Shown here one piece after another: positions 50,453-59,354 of a stretch of DNA of 64,000 bases. The notes below the pieces were generated by a model, which worked only from the letters and a program-made list of their open reading frames with translations, did no database searches and was not told the DNA's origin. The position numbers and the translations under genes are program-made. This DNA comes from Streptomyces griseoloalbus (GTDB taxonomy: Bacteria > Actinomycetota > Actinomycetes > Streptomycetales > Streptomycetaceae). Numbering within the stretch: position 1 is the first letter of the stretch; each line of letters starts with the position of its first letter. The stretch is taken from assembly GCA_014650015.1 (NCBI GenBank), contig BMUD01000006.1, positions 195,839-259,838 on the forward strand, read 5' to 3'.

Positions 50453-50515
50453 GGAAGCCTCGTCGGCTACGGCTCACTGGGCGGCCCGAACGGGTGAGGC
50501 GGGCGGGCAACGGCA

Positions 50516-50549
50516 GGGCCCGGACCCTCCTGGCGGAGTGTCCGGGCCC
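50516..50549 (-). terminator. Terminator of ctaCDF
   Basis: A 10-bp perfect stem (50516-50525 with 50540-50549, 14-nt loop) lies 19 bp after the ctaF stop. Confidence 0.75.
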
Positions 50550-50568
50550 CGGAGTGCCGTGCCGTGTG

Positions 50569-50967
50569 TTACTGGGTGCGGTTCTCACCGCGGTAGTACT
50601 CGAAGACCCAGCCCCAGAGGCCGACCAGGAGCAGCGGCGCCGAGAAGTACATCAGCCACCAGCCGATCGCGACGGCCATGAAGGCCAGGGCACCACCCAC
50701 GGCCAGGGAGAGCGGCTGCCAGCTGTGCGGGCTGAAGAACCCGACCTCGCCGGCGTCGTCGGCGACGTCCGCCTCCTTGTTGTCCTGCGCGCCCACGTCG
50801 ACCCGCTTGGCCGTGAAGCCGAGGTAGAAGCCGATCATGATGCTCAGACCGAAGGCCAGGAAGAGGGCGGTGGTACCGGCCGGCTCCTTCGACCACACGC
50901 CATAGACGACCGCCATGGCGAGGAGGAAGACGCTCAGCCACATGAACATCTTGCCCTGGATCTTCAC
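50569..50967 (-). CDS. ctaF: Cytochrome c oxidase subunit IV (CtaF)
   Basis: This 132-residue protein has four hydrophobic helices ([40 protein letters not shown], and two in [19 protein letters not shown] and [19 protein letters not shown]). It is the actinobacterial small subunit IV of the aa3 oxidase. It overlaps ctaD by 4 bp and ends the ctaC-ctaD-ctaF operon, before a strong terminator. Confidence 0.94.
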   Translation of the reverse strand: MKIQGKMFMWLSVFLLAMAVVYGVWSKEPAGTTALFLAFGLSIMIGFYLGFTAKRVDVGAQDNKEADVADDAGEVGFFSPHSWQPLSLAVGGALAFMAVAIGWWLMYFSAPLLLVGLWGWVFEYYRGENRTQ

Positions 50968-52700
50968 TTGCCGGCCTCCTTGCCCCCAGCGAGGGCCTTC
51001 TCGCCGTGACCGGCGTTCTCGAGCTCGTCGAGTGCGGCGATCTCCGGGTGGTGCAGGTCGAACGCCGGGGATTCACTGCGGATCCGCGGCAGGGTGAGGA
51101 AGTTGTGGCGCGGCGGCGGGCAGGAGGTCGCCCACTCCAGGGAGCGGCCGTAGCCCCACGGGTCGTCGACGCCGACCGGCTTGCCGTACTTGGCCGTCTT
51201 CCAGACGTTGTAGAAGAACGGCAGGACCGACAGGCCGAGCAGGAACGAGGCGATCGTGGAGACGGTGTTCAGCGCGGTGAAGCCGTCGGCCGCGAGGTAG
51301 TCCGCGTACCGGCGCGGCATGCCCTCGGCACCCAGCCAGTGCTGGACGAGGAAGGTGCCGTGGAAGCCGATGAACAGCGTCCAGAAGGTGATCTTGCCGA
51401 GGCGCTCGTCGAGCATCTTGCCGGTGAACTTCGGCCACCAGAAGTGGAAGCCGGCGAACATCGCGAACACCACCGTGCCGAACACCACGTAGTGGAAGTG
51501 CGCCACCACGAAGTAGCTGTCCGAGACGTGGAAGTCCAGCGGCGGCGAGGCCAGGATGACACCGGTCAGACCACCGAAGAGGAAGGTGACCAGGAAGCCC
51601 ATCGACCACAGCATCGGCGTCTCGAAGGACAAGGACCCCTTCCACATGGTGCCGAGCCAGTTGAAGAACTTCACACCCGTGGGAACCGCGATCAGGAAGG
51701 TCATGAAGGAGAAGAACGGCAGCAGCACACCGCCGGTCACATACATGTGGTGCGCCCACACCGTCACCGACAGACCCGCGATCGCGATGGTCGCGCCGAT
51801 CAGGCCCATGTAGCCGAAGATCGGCTTGCGGGAGAAGACCGGGATGACCTCACTGATGATGCCGAAGAACGGCAGCGCGATGATGTACACCTCGGGATGG
51901 CCGAAGAACCAGAACAGGTGCTGCCACAGCAGCGCCCCTCCGTTGGCCGAGTCGAAGATGTGCGCACCGAACTTGCGGTCCGCCTCAAGGGCGAACAGCG
52001 CGGCGGCAAGCACCGGGAAGGCGAGCAGGACCAGCACACCGGTCAGCAGCACGTTCCAGGTGAAGATCGGCATGCGGAACATCGTCATGCCCGGGGCGCG
52101 CATGCAGATGATCGTGGTGATGAAGTTGACCGAGCCGAGGATGGTGCCGAAGCCGGAGAACGCCAGACCCATGATCCACATGTCGGCGCCGATGCCCGGC
52201 GAGCGGACCGCGTCCGACAGCGGGGAGTAGGCGAACCAGCCGAAGTCGGCCGCCCCGTCCGGGGTGAGGAAACCACCGACCGCGATCAGCGAGCCGAACA
52301 GGTACAGCCAGTAGGCGAACATGTTCAGCCGCGGGAACGCCACGTCCGGCGCGCCGATCTGCAGCGGCATGATCCAGTTCGCGAAACCGGCGAACAGCGG
52401 CGTCGCGAACATCAGCAGCATGATCGTGCCGTGCATCGTGAACGCCTGGTTGAACTGCTCGTTCGACATGATCTGCAGACCCGGCCGGGCCAGCTCGGCA
52501 CGCATGACCAGAGCCATGACGCCACCGATGCAGAAGAACGCGAACGACGTCACCAGATACAGCGTGCCGATCGTCTTGTGGTCCGTGGTCGTCAGCCACT
52601 TGACCACGACGTTGCCTGGGTGCTTGCGCCGTACCGGCAGCTCGTTCTCGTAAGAGTCCTCAGCTGCCGCGGCACCCTGGGGTTCGTTGAGGATGCTCAC
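50964..52700 (-). CDS. ctaD: Cytochrome c oxidase subunit I (CtaD)
   Basis: This 578-residue haem-copper subunit has the ligand helices [40 protein letters not shown] (Cu ligand and crosslinked Tyr), [11 protein letters not shown] and [17 protein letters not shown]. It is the catalytic aa3 subunit reducing oxygen. The GTG start at 52700 overlaps the ctaC stop (GTGA). Subunit II precedes it and CtaF follows, giving the usual actinobacterial oxidase operon. Confidence 0.97.
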   Translation of the reverse strand: MSILNEPQGAAAAEDSYENELPVRRKHPGNVVVKWLTTTDHKTIGTLYLVTSFAFFCIGGVMALVMRAELARPGLQIMSNEQFNQAFTMHGTIMLLMFATPLFAGFANWIMPLQIGAPDVAFPRLNMFAYWLYLFGSLIAVGGFLTPDGAADFGWFAYSPLSDAVRSPGIGADMWIMGLAFSGFGTILGSVNFITTIICMRAPGMTMFRMPIFTWNVLLTGVLVLLAFPVLAAALFALEADRKFGAHIFDSANGGALLWQHLFWFFGHPEVYIIALPFFGIISEVIPVFSRKPIFGYMGLIGATIAIAGLSVTVWAHHMYVTGGVLLPFFSFMTFLIAVPTGVKFFNWLGTMWKGSLSFETPMLWSMGFLVTFLFGGLTGVILASPPLDFHVSDSYFVVAHFHYVVFGTVVFAMFAGFHFWWPKFTGKMLDERLGKITFWTLFIGFHGTFLVQHWLGAEGMPRRYADYLAADGFTALNTVSTIASFLLGLSVLPFFYNVWKTAKYGKPVGVDDPWGYGRSLEWATSCPPPRHNFLTLPRIRSESPAFDLHHPEIAALDELENAGHGEKALAGGKEAGK

Positions 52701-53656
52701 AGGTTGTTCGTCTCCCGGTTCTTCTCGTGGCTCGTCTGCGCGATGCCGGCGGGAACGTAACCGGTCTGCCCCTTCTTCACGAGGTCCTTGAGGTGCTGCT
52801 CGTAGCGCTCGGGGGAGACGACCTTCACGTTGAACAGCATCCGGGAGTGGTCGACGCCGCAGAGCTCGGCGCACTTGCCCAGGAAGGTGCCCTCACGGTT
52901 GGGGGTCACCTCGAAGGCGTTGGTGTGGCCCGGGATGACGTCCTGCTTCATCAGGAACGGCACCACCCAGAAGGAGTGGATGACGTCGCGCGAGGTCAGC
53001 ACGAAGCGGACCCGCTTGCCCTCGGGCAGCCACAGGGTGGGGCCCGGGTTGTTCGTCTGGGGGTTCCGGGTACCGGGGGTACCGCAGTCGTAGACGCCGC
53101 CGGCGTCGGCCGGGAACGCCTCCTTGTACCGGTCCGGAATCGCCGCGAGGTCCTTGGACTTCTTGGCGTCACCGGTGGAACCGTCGACGTTCTCGACGTA
53201 GTTGAAGCACCAGCTCCACTGGAAGCCCACCACGTTGACCGTGACGTCGGGCTTCTTCTCGAGCTTGAGCAGCTCGGACTCGTCACGGGCGGTGAAGTAG
53301 AAGAACACCGAGACGATGATGAGCGGGACCACCGTGTACAGCGCCTCGATGGGCATGTTGTACCGGGTCTGCGGAGGAACTTCGACCTTGGTGCGGCTGC
53401 GCCGGTGGAAGAAAGCACTCCACAGGATCAGCCCCCACACCAGCACGCCGACGGCGAGCGCGGCGGCCCAGGACCCCTGCCAGAGGGAGAGGATCCGCGG
53501 AGCCTCTTCCGTGGTGGGGGTGGGCATACCGAGGCGGGGGAAGTCCTCCCATGTGCAACCGGTGGCGGTCGCCAGGACCAGGCCCGCGGTCAGTGCCTGC
53601 AGCAGCTTCCGCCGCTTGGGGCGCCGCGGCGAGCGGTCGGAGCCGTTGGGACTCAC
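52697..53656 (-). CDS. ctaC: Cytochrome c oxidase subunit II (CtaC)
   Basis: This 319-residue subunit has a lipoprotein-like N-terminus ([18 protein letters not shown]), two transmembrane helices (about 60-80 and 108-125) and an outer cupredoxin domain. The CuA ligands appear in [17 protein letters not shown] and [19 protein letters not shown]. It passes electrons to CtaD. GTG at 53654-53656 starts the gene; an 8-13-8 inverted repeat lies about 90 bp upstream (53742-53770). It is the first gene of ctaCDF. Confidence 0.97.
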   Translation of the reverse strand: MSPNGSDRSPRRPKRRKLLQALTAGLVLATATGCTWEDFPRLGMPTPTTEEAPRILSLWQGSWAAALAVGVLVWGLILWSAFFHRRSRTKVEVPPQTRYNMPIEALYTVVPLIIVSVFFYFTARDESELLKLEKKPDVTVNVVGFQWSWCFNYVENVDGSTGDAKKSKDLAAIPDRYKEAFPADAGGVYDCGTPGTRNPQTNNPGPTLWLPEGKRVRFVLTSRDVIHSFWVVPFLMKQDVIPGHTNAFEVTPNREGTFLGKCAELCGVDHSRMLFNVKVVSPERYEQHLKDLVKKGQTGYVPAGIAQTSHEKNRETNNL

Positions 53657-53741
53657 GTAGCGCCTTCCCGAGAGTCTCGCCCGCGCTGTACGGCTGCGGC
53701 CTGGCCTTCTCGCTGGTCGGTCGCCGCCCTGCGTCGGGCAG

Positions 53742-53770
53742 GGGTTTGGATGTTTATGCGGACCAAACCC
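53742..53770. promoter_or_regulatory. 8-13-8 inverted repeat upstream of ctaC
   Basis: GGGTTTGG at 53742-53749 is the exact reverse complement of CCAAACCC at 53763-53770, with a 13-bp AT-rich spacer containing TGTTTATG. On the minus strand this gives a CATAAA-like -10 between the arms. It is a good candidate for a promoter-overlapping operator of the oxidase operon. Confidence 0.5.
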
Positions 53771-53859
53771 TAGCCGACGCCCTCCGGGGGGTCGCGGGGA
53801 GGGGTGCCGTACGCGCCGCGCGTTACACCGGGCGCCTCATCACCCGGAGGTACGGGTCG

Positions 53860-53915
53860 TCTCGCGGCTGCCGCTGCGCCGTGGTCGGTCGCGCGGTTCC
53901 CCGCGCCCCTTCGTG
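53860..53915. repeat. Dispersed GC-rich palindromic intergenic element (copy 3)
   Basis: CTCGCGGCTGCCGCTGCGCC, then GTGGTCGGTCGCGCGGTTCC and CCGCGCCCCTTCG, is the common Streptomyces intergenic phrase. It lies just before the desulfurase gene and may separate it from ctaC. Confidence 0.45.
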
Positions 53916-53920
53916 GCGCT

Positions 53921-53926
53921 TAGCGT
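53921..53926 (+). promoter_or_regulatory. -10 element of the leaderless desulfurase-TusA gene (TAGCGT)
   Basis: TAGCGT lies 6 nt before GTG 53933; another GTG overlaps at 53931 in a different frame. Confidence 0.45.
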
Positions 53927-53932
53927 TGGGGT

Positions 53933-55321
53933 GTGTCCTACTTTGACGCCGCTTCGGCCGCTCCCCTTCATCCCGTTGCCAGGCAGGCCCTGATGGCCTC
54001 TCTTGACGAGGGGTGGGCGGATCCTGCCCGGCTCTACAGGGAGGGGCGGCGCGCCCGGCTGCTGCTGGACGCCGCGCGTGAGGCCGCCGCGGAGGCCGTG
54101 GGGTGCCGGGCGGACGAGTTGGTGTTCACCCCGTCCGGTACCCGGGCGGTCCACTCCGGGATCGCGGGGGCGCTGGCCGGGCGGCGGCGCGTCGGACGTC
54201 ACCTGATCGTGTCAGCTGTCGAACACTCATCGGCGCTCCACGCGGCGGAAGTCCACCAGGCCGACGGGGGGTCGGTCACCGAGGTGGCGGTGGAGCGCAC
54301 GGGAGCCGTGAACCCGTCCGTCTACGCCGAGGCGCTGCGGCCGGACACCGCGCTGGCCTGTCTGCAGTCGGCCAACCACGAGGTGGGGACCGTGCAGCCG
54401 GTGGCCGAGGTGGCCGAGGCGTGCCGGGCGGCGGGGGTGCCGCTGCTGGTGGACGCGGCCCAGTCGCTGGGCTGGGGCCCGGTCGGGGGCGACTGGTCGC
54501 TGCTCGCGGCGAGCGCCCACAAGTGGGGCGGCCCCGCGGGGGTCGGGCTGCTCGTCGTACGCAAGGGGGTGCGGTTCGCGCCCCAGGGGCCGCGGGACGA
54601 GCGGGAGATGGGCCGGGCGGCCGGGTTCGAGAACCTGCCGGCGATCGTGGCCGCGGCGGCGTCGCTGCGGGCGGTGCGGGCGGAGGCGGCCGAGGAGGCG
54701 GCACGACTGCGGGAACTGACGGAGCGGATCCGGGCGCGGGTGCCGCGACTGGTGCCGGACGTGGAGGTGGTCGGCGATCCGGAGCGGCGGCTGCCGGGGG
54801 TCGTCACCTTCTCCTGTCTCTATGTCGACGGGGAGACCCTGCTGCACGAGCTGGACCGCGCGGACTTCTCCGTCTCGTCCGGGTCGTCCTGCACCAGCAG
54901 CACGCTGACGCCCAGCCATGTGCTGAGGGCGATGGGCGTGCTCAGCGAGGGCAACATCCGCGTCTCGCTGCCGCCGGGGACGCGTCAGGAGGACGTCGAG
55001 CGGTTCCTGGCCGTCCTGCCGGAGGTGGTGGCGGGGGTGCGGGAGAAGCTGGGCGCTCCGGTGTCCGCCGGGGACGTCCTGGCGCAGGAGAGGGACGAGG
55101 CCCTGGTCGTGGACGCGCTGGGGCGGCGGTGCCCGATCCCGGTGATCGAGCTGGCCAAGGTGATCGGGGACGTGCCGGTGGGCGGCACGGTACGGGTCCT
55201 CTCGGACGACGAGGCGGCCCGGCTGGACATCCCGGCGTGGTGCGAGATGCGCGGTCAGGAGTACGTGGGTGAGGAGCCGGCGGACCGGGGTGCGGCCTAC
55301 GTGGTCCGCCGGGTGAGCTGA
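53933..55321 (+). CDS. Cysteine desulfurase-TusA fusion
   Basis: This 462-residue protein is a fusion. The N-terminal part (about 1-370) is a class V aminotransferase/NifS-type desulfurase with LQSANHEVGTVQPVAEV, LVDAAQSLGWGPV, PLP lysine in AASAHKWGGPAGVGLLV and the persulfide cysteine in SVSSGSSCTSSTLTPSHVLR. The C-terminal part (about 390-462) is a TusA/SirA sulfur carrier with VVDALGRRCPIPVIELAKVI (CPxP motif). It could move sulfur from cysteine straight to the carrier domain for tRNA thiolation or cofactor sulfuration. It looks leaderless. Confidence 0.93.
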   Translation: MSYFDAASAAPLHPVARQALMASLDEGWADPARLYREGRRARLLLDAAREAAAEAVGCRADELVFTPSGTRAVHSGIAGALAGRRRVGRHLIVSAVEHSSALHAAEVHQADGGSVTEVAVERTGAVNPSVYAEALRPDTALACLQSANHEVGTVQPVAEVAEACRAAGVPLLVDAAQSLGWGPVGGDWSLLAASAHKWGGPAGVGLLVVRKGVRFAPQGPRDEREMGRAAGFENLPAIVAAAASLRAVRAEAAEEAARLRELTERIRARVPRLVPDVEVVGDPERRLPGVVTFSCLYVDGETLLHELDRADFSVSSGSSCTSSTLTPSHVLRAMGVLSEGNIRVSLPPGTRQEDVERFLAVLPEVVAGVREKLGAPVSAGDVLAQERDEALVVDALGRRCPIPVIELAKVIGDVPVGGTVRVLSDDEAARLDIPAWCEMRGQEYVGEEPADRGAAYVVRRVS

Positions 55322-55324
55322 ACG

Positions 55325-55430
55325 CCCTTTCCGGGGGCGCGGGGAACCGCGCGTCCGCGGGGGCGCGGGGCTGTGCCCCGGTGCGGCTCCGCCGCGGGGG
55401 CGCGACCGGCCCCACGCACCCGCGCCCCTG
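55325..55430. repeat. Dispersed GC-rich palindromic intergenic element (copy 4)
   Basis: GGGGGCGCGGGGAACCGCGC, then GCGGGGCTGTGCCCCGGTGC and GGCTCCGCCGCGGGGGCGCG, forms several nested hairpins between the convergent desulfurase and AdoK-like genes. It probably acts as a bidirectional terminator. Confidence 0.5.
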
Positions 55431-55433
55431 AGA

Positions 55434-56408
55434 TCAGCTCAGATGCTCGCGGACCTCCTCGGCCGCCTCGTCCCCGTACGCCTTGGTGAACCGCTCCATG
55501 AAGTGGCCCCGCCGCAGCTGGTACTCCTGTGTACCGACCGTCTCGATGACGAGGGTGGCCAGCATGCAGCCGACCTGCGCCGCGCGCTCCAGGCAGACGC
55601 CCCAGGCGAGGCCCGACAGGAAGCCGGCGCGGAACGCGTCGCCGACGCCGGTCGGGTCGGCCTTGCGCTCCTCGTCGGGGCAGCCGACCTCGATCGTCTC
55701 CCCGCCGGCCCGCTCGATGCGGACACCACGCGCGCCGAGGGTGGTGACGCGGTGGCCGACGCGGGAAAGGATCTCGGCGTCGGTCCAGCCGGTCTTGGTC
55801 TCGATGAGCCCCTTCTCGTACTCGTTGGAGAAGAGGTAGGTCGCCCCCTCCAGCAGTATCCGGATCTCCTCGCCGTCCATCCGGGCGATCTGCTGGGAGA
55901 AGTCGGCGGCGAACGGGATGTTCCGGGAGCGGCACTCCTCGGTGTGCCGGAGCATGCCCTCCGGGTCGTCGGCGCCGATGAGGACCAGGTCGAGGCCGCC
56001 CACGCGGTCGGCGACGGTCTTCAGCTCGATCAGCCGGGCCTCGCTCATCGCGCCCGTGTAGAAGGAGCCGATCTGGTTGTGGTCGGCGTCCGTGGTGCAC
56101 ACGAAGCGGGCGGTGTGCAGGGTGTCGGAGATACGGACGGAGTCGGTGTCGACGCCGTGCCGGTCCAGCCAGGCCCGGTACTCGTCGAAGTCGAAGCCGG
56201 CGGCTCCGACGAGGATCGGGCGGGTGCCGAGCTGGCCCATCCCGAAGGCGATGTTCGCTCCCACGCCGCCCCGGCGGACGTCGAGGTTGTCGACCAGGAA
56301 GGACAGCGAGACCGTGTGCAGCTGGTCCGCGACGAGCTGGTCGGCGAAGCGCCCGGGGAAGGTCATGAGGTGGTCGGTGGCGATGGAGCCGGTGACTGCG
56401 ATGCGCAC
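55434..56408 (-). CDS. PfkB-family kinase, adenosine kinase-like (AdoK)
   Basis: This 324-residue ribokinase-fold enzyme has IAVTGSIATDHLMTFPGRFA, DVRRGGVGANIAFGMGQLG (substrate lid), LVGAAGFDFDEYRAWL and the catalytic anion-hole ADPTGVGDAFRAGFLSGL. Its length matches M. tuberculosis AdoK (Rv2202c), a PfkB-type adenosine kinase in the same map position. It would salvage adenosine released by SAM-dependent methylation. GTG 56408 is preceded by AGGAG about 10 nt away. Nucleoside specificity is inferred. Confidence 0.9.
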   Translation of the reverse strand: MRIAVTGSIATDHLMTFPGRFADQLVADQLHTVSLSFLVDNLDVRRGGVGANIAFGMGQLGTRPILVGAAGFDFDEYRAWLDRHGVDTDSVRISDTLHTARFVCTTDADHNQIGSFYTGAMSEARLIELKTVADRVGGLDLVLIGADDPEGMLRHTEECRSRNIPFAADFSQQIARMDGEEIRILLEGATYLFSNEYEKGLIETKTGWTDAEILSRVGHRVTTLGARGVRIERAGGETIEVGCPDEERKADPTGVGDAFRAGFLSGLAWGVCLERAAQVGCMLATLVIETVGTQEYQLRRGHFMERFTKAYGDEAAEEVREHLS

Positions 56409-56525
56409 GGCGTGGATTCTCCTGAGGGAGGCGGTTTGACACTTCACGCTACCGGGTGCGAACCAGGCGCAGAAGCGACTGAAACTACCCGATAGTAGAT
56501 CTTTCTTCGTGACCTTCGGCGTGCA

Positions 56526-56531
56526 TACGGT
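56526..56531 (+). promoter_or_regulatory. -10 element of a leaderless small gene (TACGGT)
   Basis: TACGGT ends 6 nt before ATG 56538. Confidence 0.4.
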
Positions 56532-56537
56532 GCAGAC

Positions 56538-56747
56538 ATGACGAACCGCGAGCCGCACTTGCATGTTCCGGCTGACCCGGAGGGGGAATGGGCGTCGCTG
56601 CGCGGCGACTGCGCCCGGATGGTTCCGCACTGGACGGTTCCGGACCGGGTCGCCGCCCGGCCGGTCTCCCCGTCCCTGATCCACGGCGTGAACGTGCCGC
56701 CGTCGTCCGCGCGGCTGCTGGACGCCATGTCGGAGTACGGCGACTGA
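56538..56747 (+). CDS. Small conserved hypothetical protein (69 aa)
   Basis: This 69-residue protein contains EPHLHVPADPEGEWASLRGD and MVPHWTVPDRVAARPVSPSL, with a Trp/Pro-rich character. I recognise no family. The start ATG lies 6 nt after TACGGT, and the ordered composition favours a real gene. It is divergent from the AdoK-like gene and precedes the envelope protein gene by 141 bp. Function unknown. Confidence 0.6.
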   Translation: MTNREPHLHVPADPEGEWASLRGDCARMVPHWTVPDRVAARPVSPSLIHGVNVPPSSARLLDAMSEYGD

Positions 56748-56888
56748 GGAGACCCGGGAACCGTGCGCTCCCCCGCTGCGTCCCATCGCTGTCCCCCGTA
56801 AAGGGGATGCCGGATACGACCCACCAGCAGGCCCGGTGTCACCGGGAAGGGTTTTCCGGGACAGCTGTGCAGCCGAAGGAGCGATGCG

Positions 56889-58628
56889 GTGAACACCGAG
56901 CGACCCGACAACGACGACGCCGAGGCGCGCACCGCCCCTGACGGCACGCGCGAGACCGGGGGCGCTTCGGGTGACGACGGGCGGACGGACGCGCGTCGGG
57001 ACCGGGAAGAAGCCGCGACCCCCGAGCCGGGTACGGCACGGCCGGACACCGGGGCCACCGATGCCGCGACCGCGACGCCCGGGGCAGGCGCCGTGAAGGG
57101 CGAGCCGGGGTCCGGTTCAGATGAGACCGTCGTCGGGGAACACCGTGGCGACGGCCGGCACCCCGGGGAGGAGCACCCCGACGGGTCGGCGGCGGGGCGC
57201 CGGCGTTCGCCCGCGCTGATCGCCTCCGTCGCCGCCGCCGTGCTGCTCGTCGGGGGTGGCGGGGCCTACCTCGCCGCCAGTGCTTCCGGCGGTTCCGGGG
57301 ACGGTGGTACGACTCCGGGCGCGAACGGCGACGCCACTCCCCCGCCGCTCGCCCTCGACGGTCACTCCGAGGACGCCACGAACGGCATCGCCCCCGGCGA
57401 ACCCAACCCGTACGGCGCCTCCTACCGCGCCGACGGCACGCTGCCGGACGGTCCCGGCTCGGCGCCGGTGTACCGCGTGCGGGGGCAGATCACCCAGGAC
57501 CGGGTGGTCACGCTGGCGAAGGCACTGGGGATCGACGGGAAGCCGGTGCTGGAGGGCGGGTCCTGGCGGATCGGCGGCCAGGACGGGTCCGGGCCCACGC
57601 TGCGGGTGGACCGGGACGCCCCCGGCGCGTGGACGTTCAGCCGGTACGCGCCCGGCACCGACGACTGCGAGGGCGGGAAGTGTTCGGTTCCGCCCACCGG
57701 CGGTCCCGTGGTGAGCGAGGCCGTCGCGAAGAAGGCCGCCGCGCCCGTCCTGAAGGCGGTGGGTCAGGACGACGCGAAGCGCGACGCGGGTCAGGTCATG
57801 AGCGGCAAGCGGGTGGTGAACGCCGACCCGGAGGTCGGCGGGCTGCCGACGTACGGCTGGACGACCGGAGTGGTCGTCGGCGCCAGGGGCGAGGTGGTCG
57901 GCGGCAGCGGCCGGCTCGCGGAGCCGGTGAAGGGCGACACGTACCCCGTGGTCGGCGCGCGCGAGGCGCTGGACCTGATGAACGCGGCGCCGGGCTCCGA
58001 CACACGCGGCGGCATCGGCGGCTGCGCCACTCCCGTACCGCTGGACGGGGAGCGGGAGGAGGCCCCCTGCGAGGACACCCCGAAGACCCTGCCGGACCAG
58101 GACACGATCACGGTCGAGAAGGCGGTGTTCGGGCTGGCCGCGCACTTGGTGGACGGCCGGCCGGCCCTGGTGCCGTCCTGGCTGTTCGAGGTGGTGCCGG
58201 CGAACGCGCGGGGCACGCTCACCGTGACGCATCCGGCGGTGGACCCGCGGTACATCGCCCCCGGGACACAGTCCGGGGAGGCCAGTCCCGCGCCGTCCAC
58301 GCCCGGTGACGAACCGACCGCGGCACCCTCCGCACGGGAGGTCGAGGTCGAGGGCTACACCGCCGAGGGCGACGAGCTGACCGTGACCTTCACGGGCGGC
58401 GTGTGCGCCGACTACAAGACGACGGCGAGCGAGAGCGGCGACCGGGTGACGGTGCGGGTGACCGAGAGGCCCTGGCCGGACAAGGTGTGCATCCTGATCG
58501 CCAAGCAGTTCCAGCAGACGGTGCCGCTGGACGCGCCGCTCGGCGACCGCAGGGTCGTGGACACGGACGGCGAGCCGGTCCCGCTGCACAAGGACGGCGC
58601 GCGGCTGCCTGCTCCCCCCACCCGGTAA
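56889..58628 (+). CDS. Membrane-anchored extracytoplasmic protein (Rv2203-like)
   Basis: This 579-residue protein has a disordered acidic N-terminus, one transmembrane helix (LIASVAAAVLLVGGGGAYLA, about 111-130) and a long outer part. The latter includes the conserved segments LPTYGWTTGVVVGARGEVVG, TYPVVGAREALDLMN and VEKAVFGLAAHLVDGRPALV, resembling small repeated actinobacterial envelope domains. GTG 56889 is preceded by GAAGGAG. It sits where M. tuberculosis has Rv2203, between adoK and erpA-type genes. Function unknown. Confidence 0.85.
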   Translation: MNTERPDNDDAEARTAPDGTRETGGASGDDGRTDARRDREEAATPEPGTARPDTGATDAATATPGAGAVKGEPGSGSDETVVGEHRGDGRHPGEEHPDGSAAGRRRSPALIASVAAAVLLVGGGGAYLAASASGGSGDGGTTPGANGDATPPPLALDGHSEDATNGIAPGEPNPYGASYRADGTLPDGPGSAPVYRVRGQITQDRVVTLAKALGIDGKPVLEGGSWRIGGQDGSGPTLRVDRDAPGAWTFSRYAPGTDDCEGGKCSVPPTGGPVVSEAVAKKAAAPVLKAVGQDDAKRDAGQVMSGKRVVNADPEVGGLPTYGWTTGVVVGARGEVVGGSGRLAEPVKGDTYPVVGAREALDLMNAAPGSDTRGGIGGCATPVPLDGEREEAPCEDTPKTLPDQDTITVEKAVFGLAAHLVDGRPALVPSWLFEVVPANARGTLTVTHPAVDPRYIAPGTQSGEASPAPSTPGDEPTAAPSAREVEVEGYTAEGDELTVTFTGGVCADYKTTASESGDRVTVRVTERPWPDKVCILIAKQFQQTVPLDAPLGDRRVVDTDGEPVPLHKDGARLPAPPTR

Positions 58629-58644
58629 CCGGGCGGAGAAAGCC

Positions 58645-58683
58645 CGAAGGCGGCGGCCCTGTCGGAGGGGGCCGCCGCCTTCG
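58645..58683. terminator. Bidirectional terminator between convergent genes
   Basis: A perfect 14-bp stem (58645-58658 with 58670-58683, 11-nt loop) lies between the stops of the envelope protein gene and erpA. Confidence 0.8.
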
Positions 58684-58712
58684 TCATGTGCTGCCTGGGG
58701 AGGAATCCCGGC

Positions 58713-59069
58713 TCAGCTGAAGGAGTCGCCGCAGGCACAGGAGCCGGTGGCGTTCGGGTTGTCGATCGTGAAGCCCTGCTTCTCGATGGTGTCGACGAAG
58801 TCGATGGTGGCACCACCCAGGTACGGGGCGCTCATCCGGTCGGTGACGACCTTCACACCGCCGAAGTCCTTCTCCACGTCGCCGTCGAGGGAACGCTCGT
58901 CGAAGAAGAGCTGGTAGCGCAGGCCGGAGCAGCCGCCGGGCTGGACGGCGACGCGCAGCGCGAGGTCGTCACGGCCTTCCTGGTCGAGCAGCGCCTTGAC
59001 CTTGGCCGCGGCGGCTTCGGTCACGATGATGCCGTCGGTGACGGTGCTGGTCTCGTCCGATACGGACAT
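58713..59069 (-). CDS. erpA: Iron-sulfur cluster insertion protein ErpA (A-type carrier)
   Basis: This 118-residue A-type carrier has the three conserved cysteines: one in VQPGGCSGLRYQLFF and two in ATGSCACGDSFS at the C-terminus. It holds and delivers [4Fe-4S] or [2Fe-2S] clusters to target proteins. M. tuberculosis Rv2204c occupies the same place. It is divergent from nadA, whose product needs a [4Fe-4S] cluster, so the pairing may be functional. The ATG at 59069 is typical. Confidence 0.95.
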   Translation of the reverse strand: MSVSDETSTVTDGIIVTEAAAAKVKALLDQEGRDDLALRVAVQPGGCSGLRYQLFFDERSLDGDVEKDFGGVKVVTDRMSAPYLGGATIDFVDTIEKQGFTIDNPNATGSCACGDSFS

Positions 59070-59262
59070 CTACATCTCTCCCGGGTTGTACGGAGACTGC
59101 TTGCCGACGGTTGCAACCGGCGGGACCGCGGATTCATTCCGGGCCGGGCGCTTGTTTTCTTCGGCTCCCTCTTCATGCTCGCACACGACGTACGGCACGG
59201 AAACCGGTCCTTGCGGGACGTTCCGGGAATGGATCGCCGCCCGCCGGGATTCACGTCACACG

Positions 59263-59314
59263 GACGCTATGGCCATCGTCAAAGTGACGTGAACCAGTTA
59301 TGATAGATAGCGTC
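59263..59314. promoter_or_regulatory. 8-bp inverted repeat and -10 upstream of nadA
   Basis: GACGCTAT at 59263-59270 is the reverse complement of ATAGCGTC at 59307-59314. A TATGAT -10-like element (59299-59304) lies between them, upstream of nadA and divergent from erpA. It could be an operator for NAD-biosynthesis control; the factor is unknown. Confidence 0.45.
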
Positions 59315-59354
59315 ATTTCGACGAGAAGTCGCCAGAACAGAAAAGGTGCGTGTC

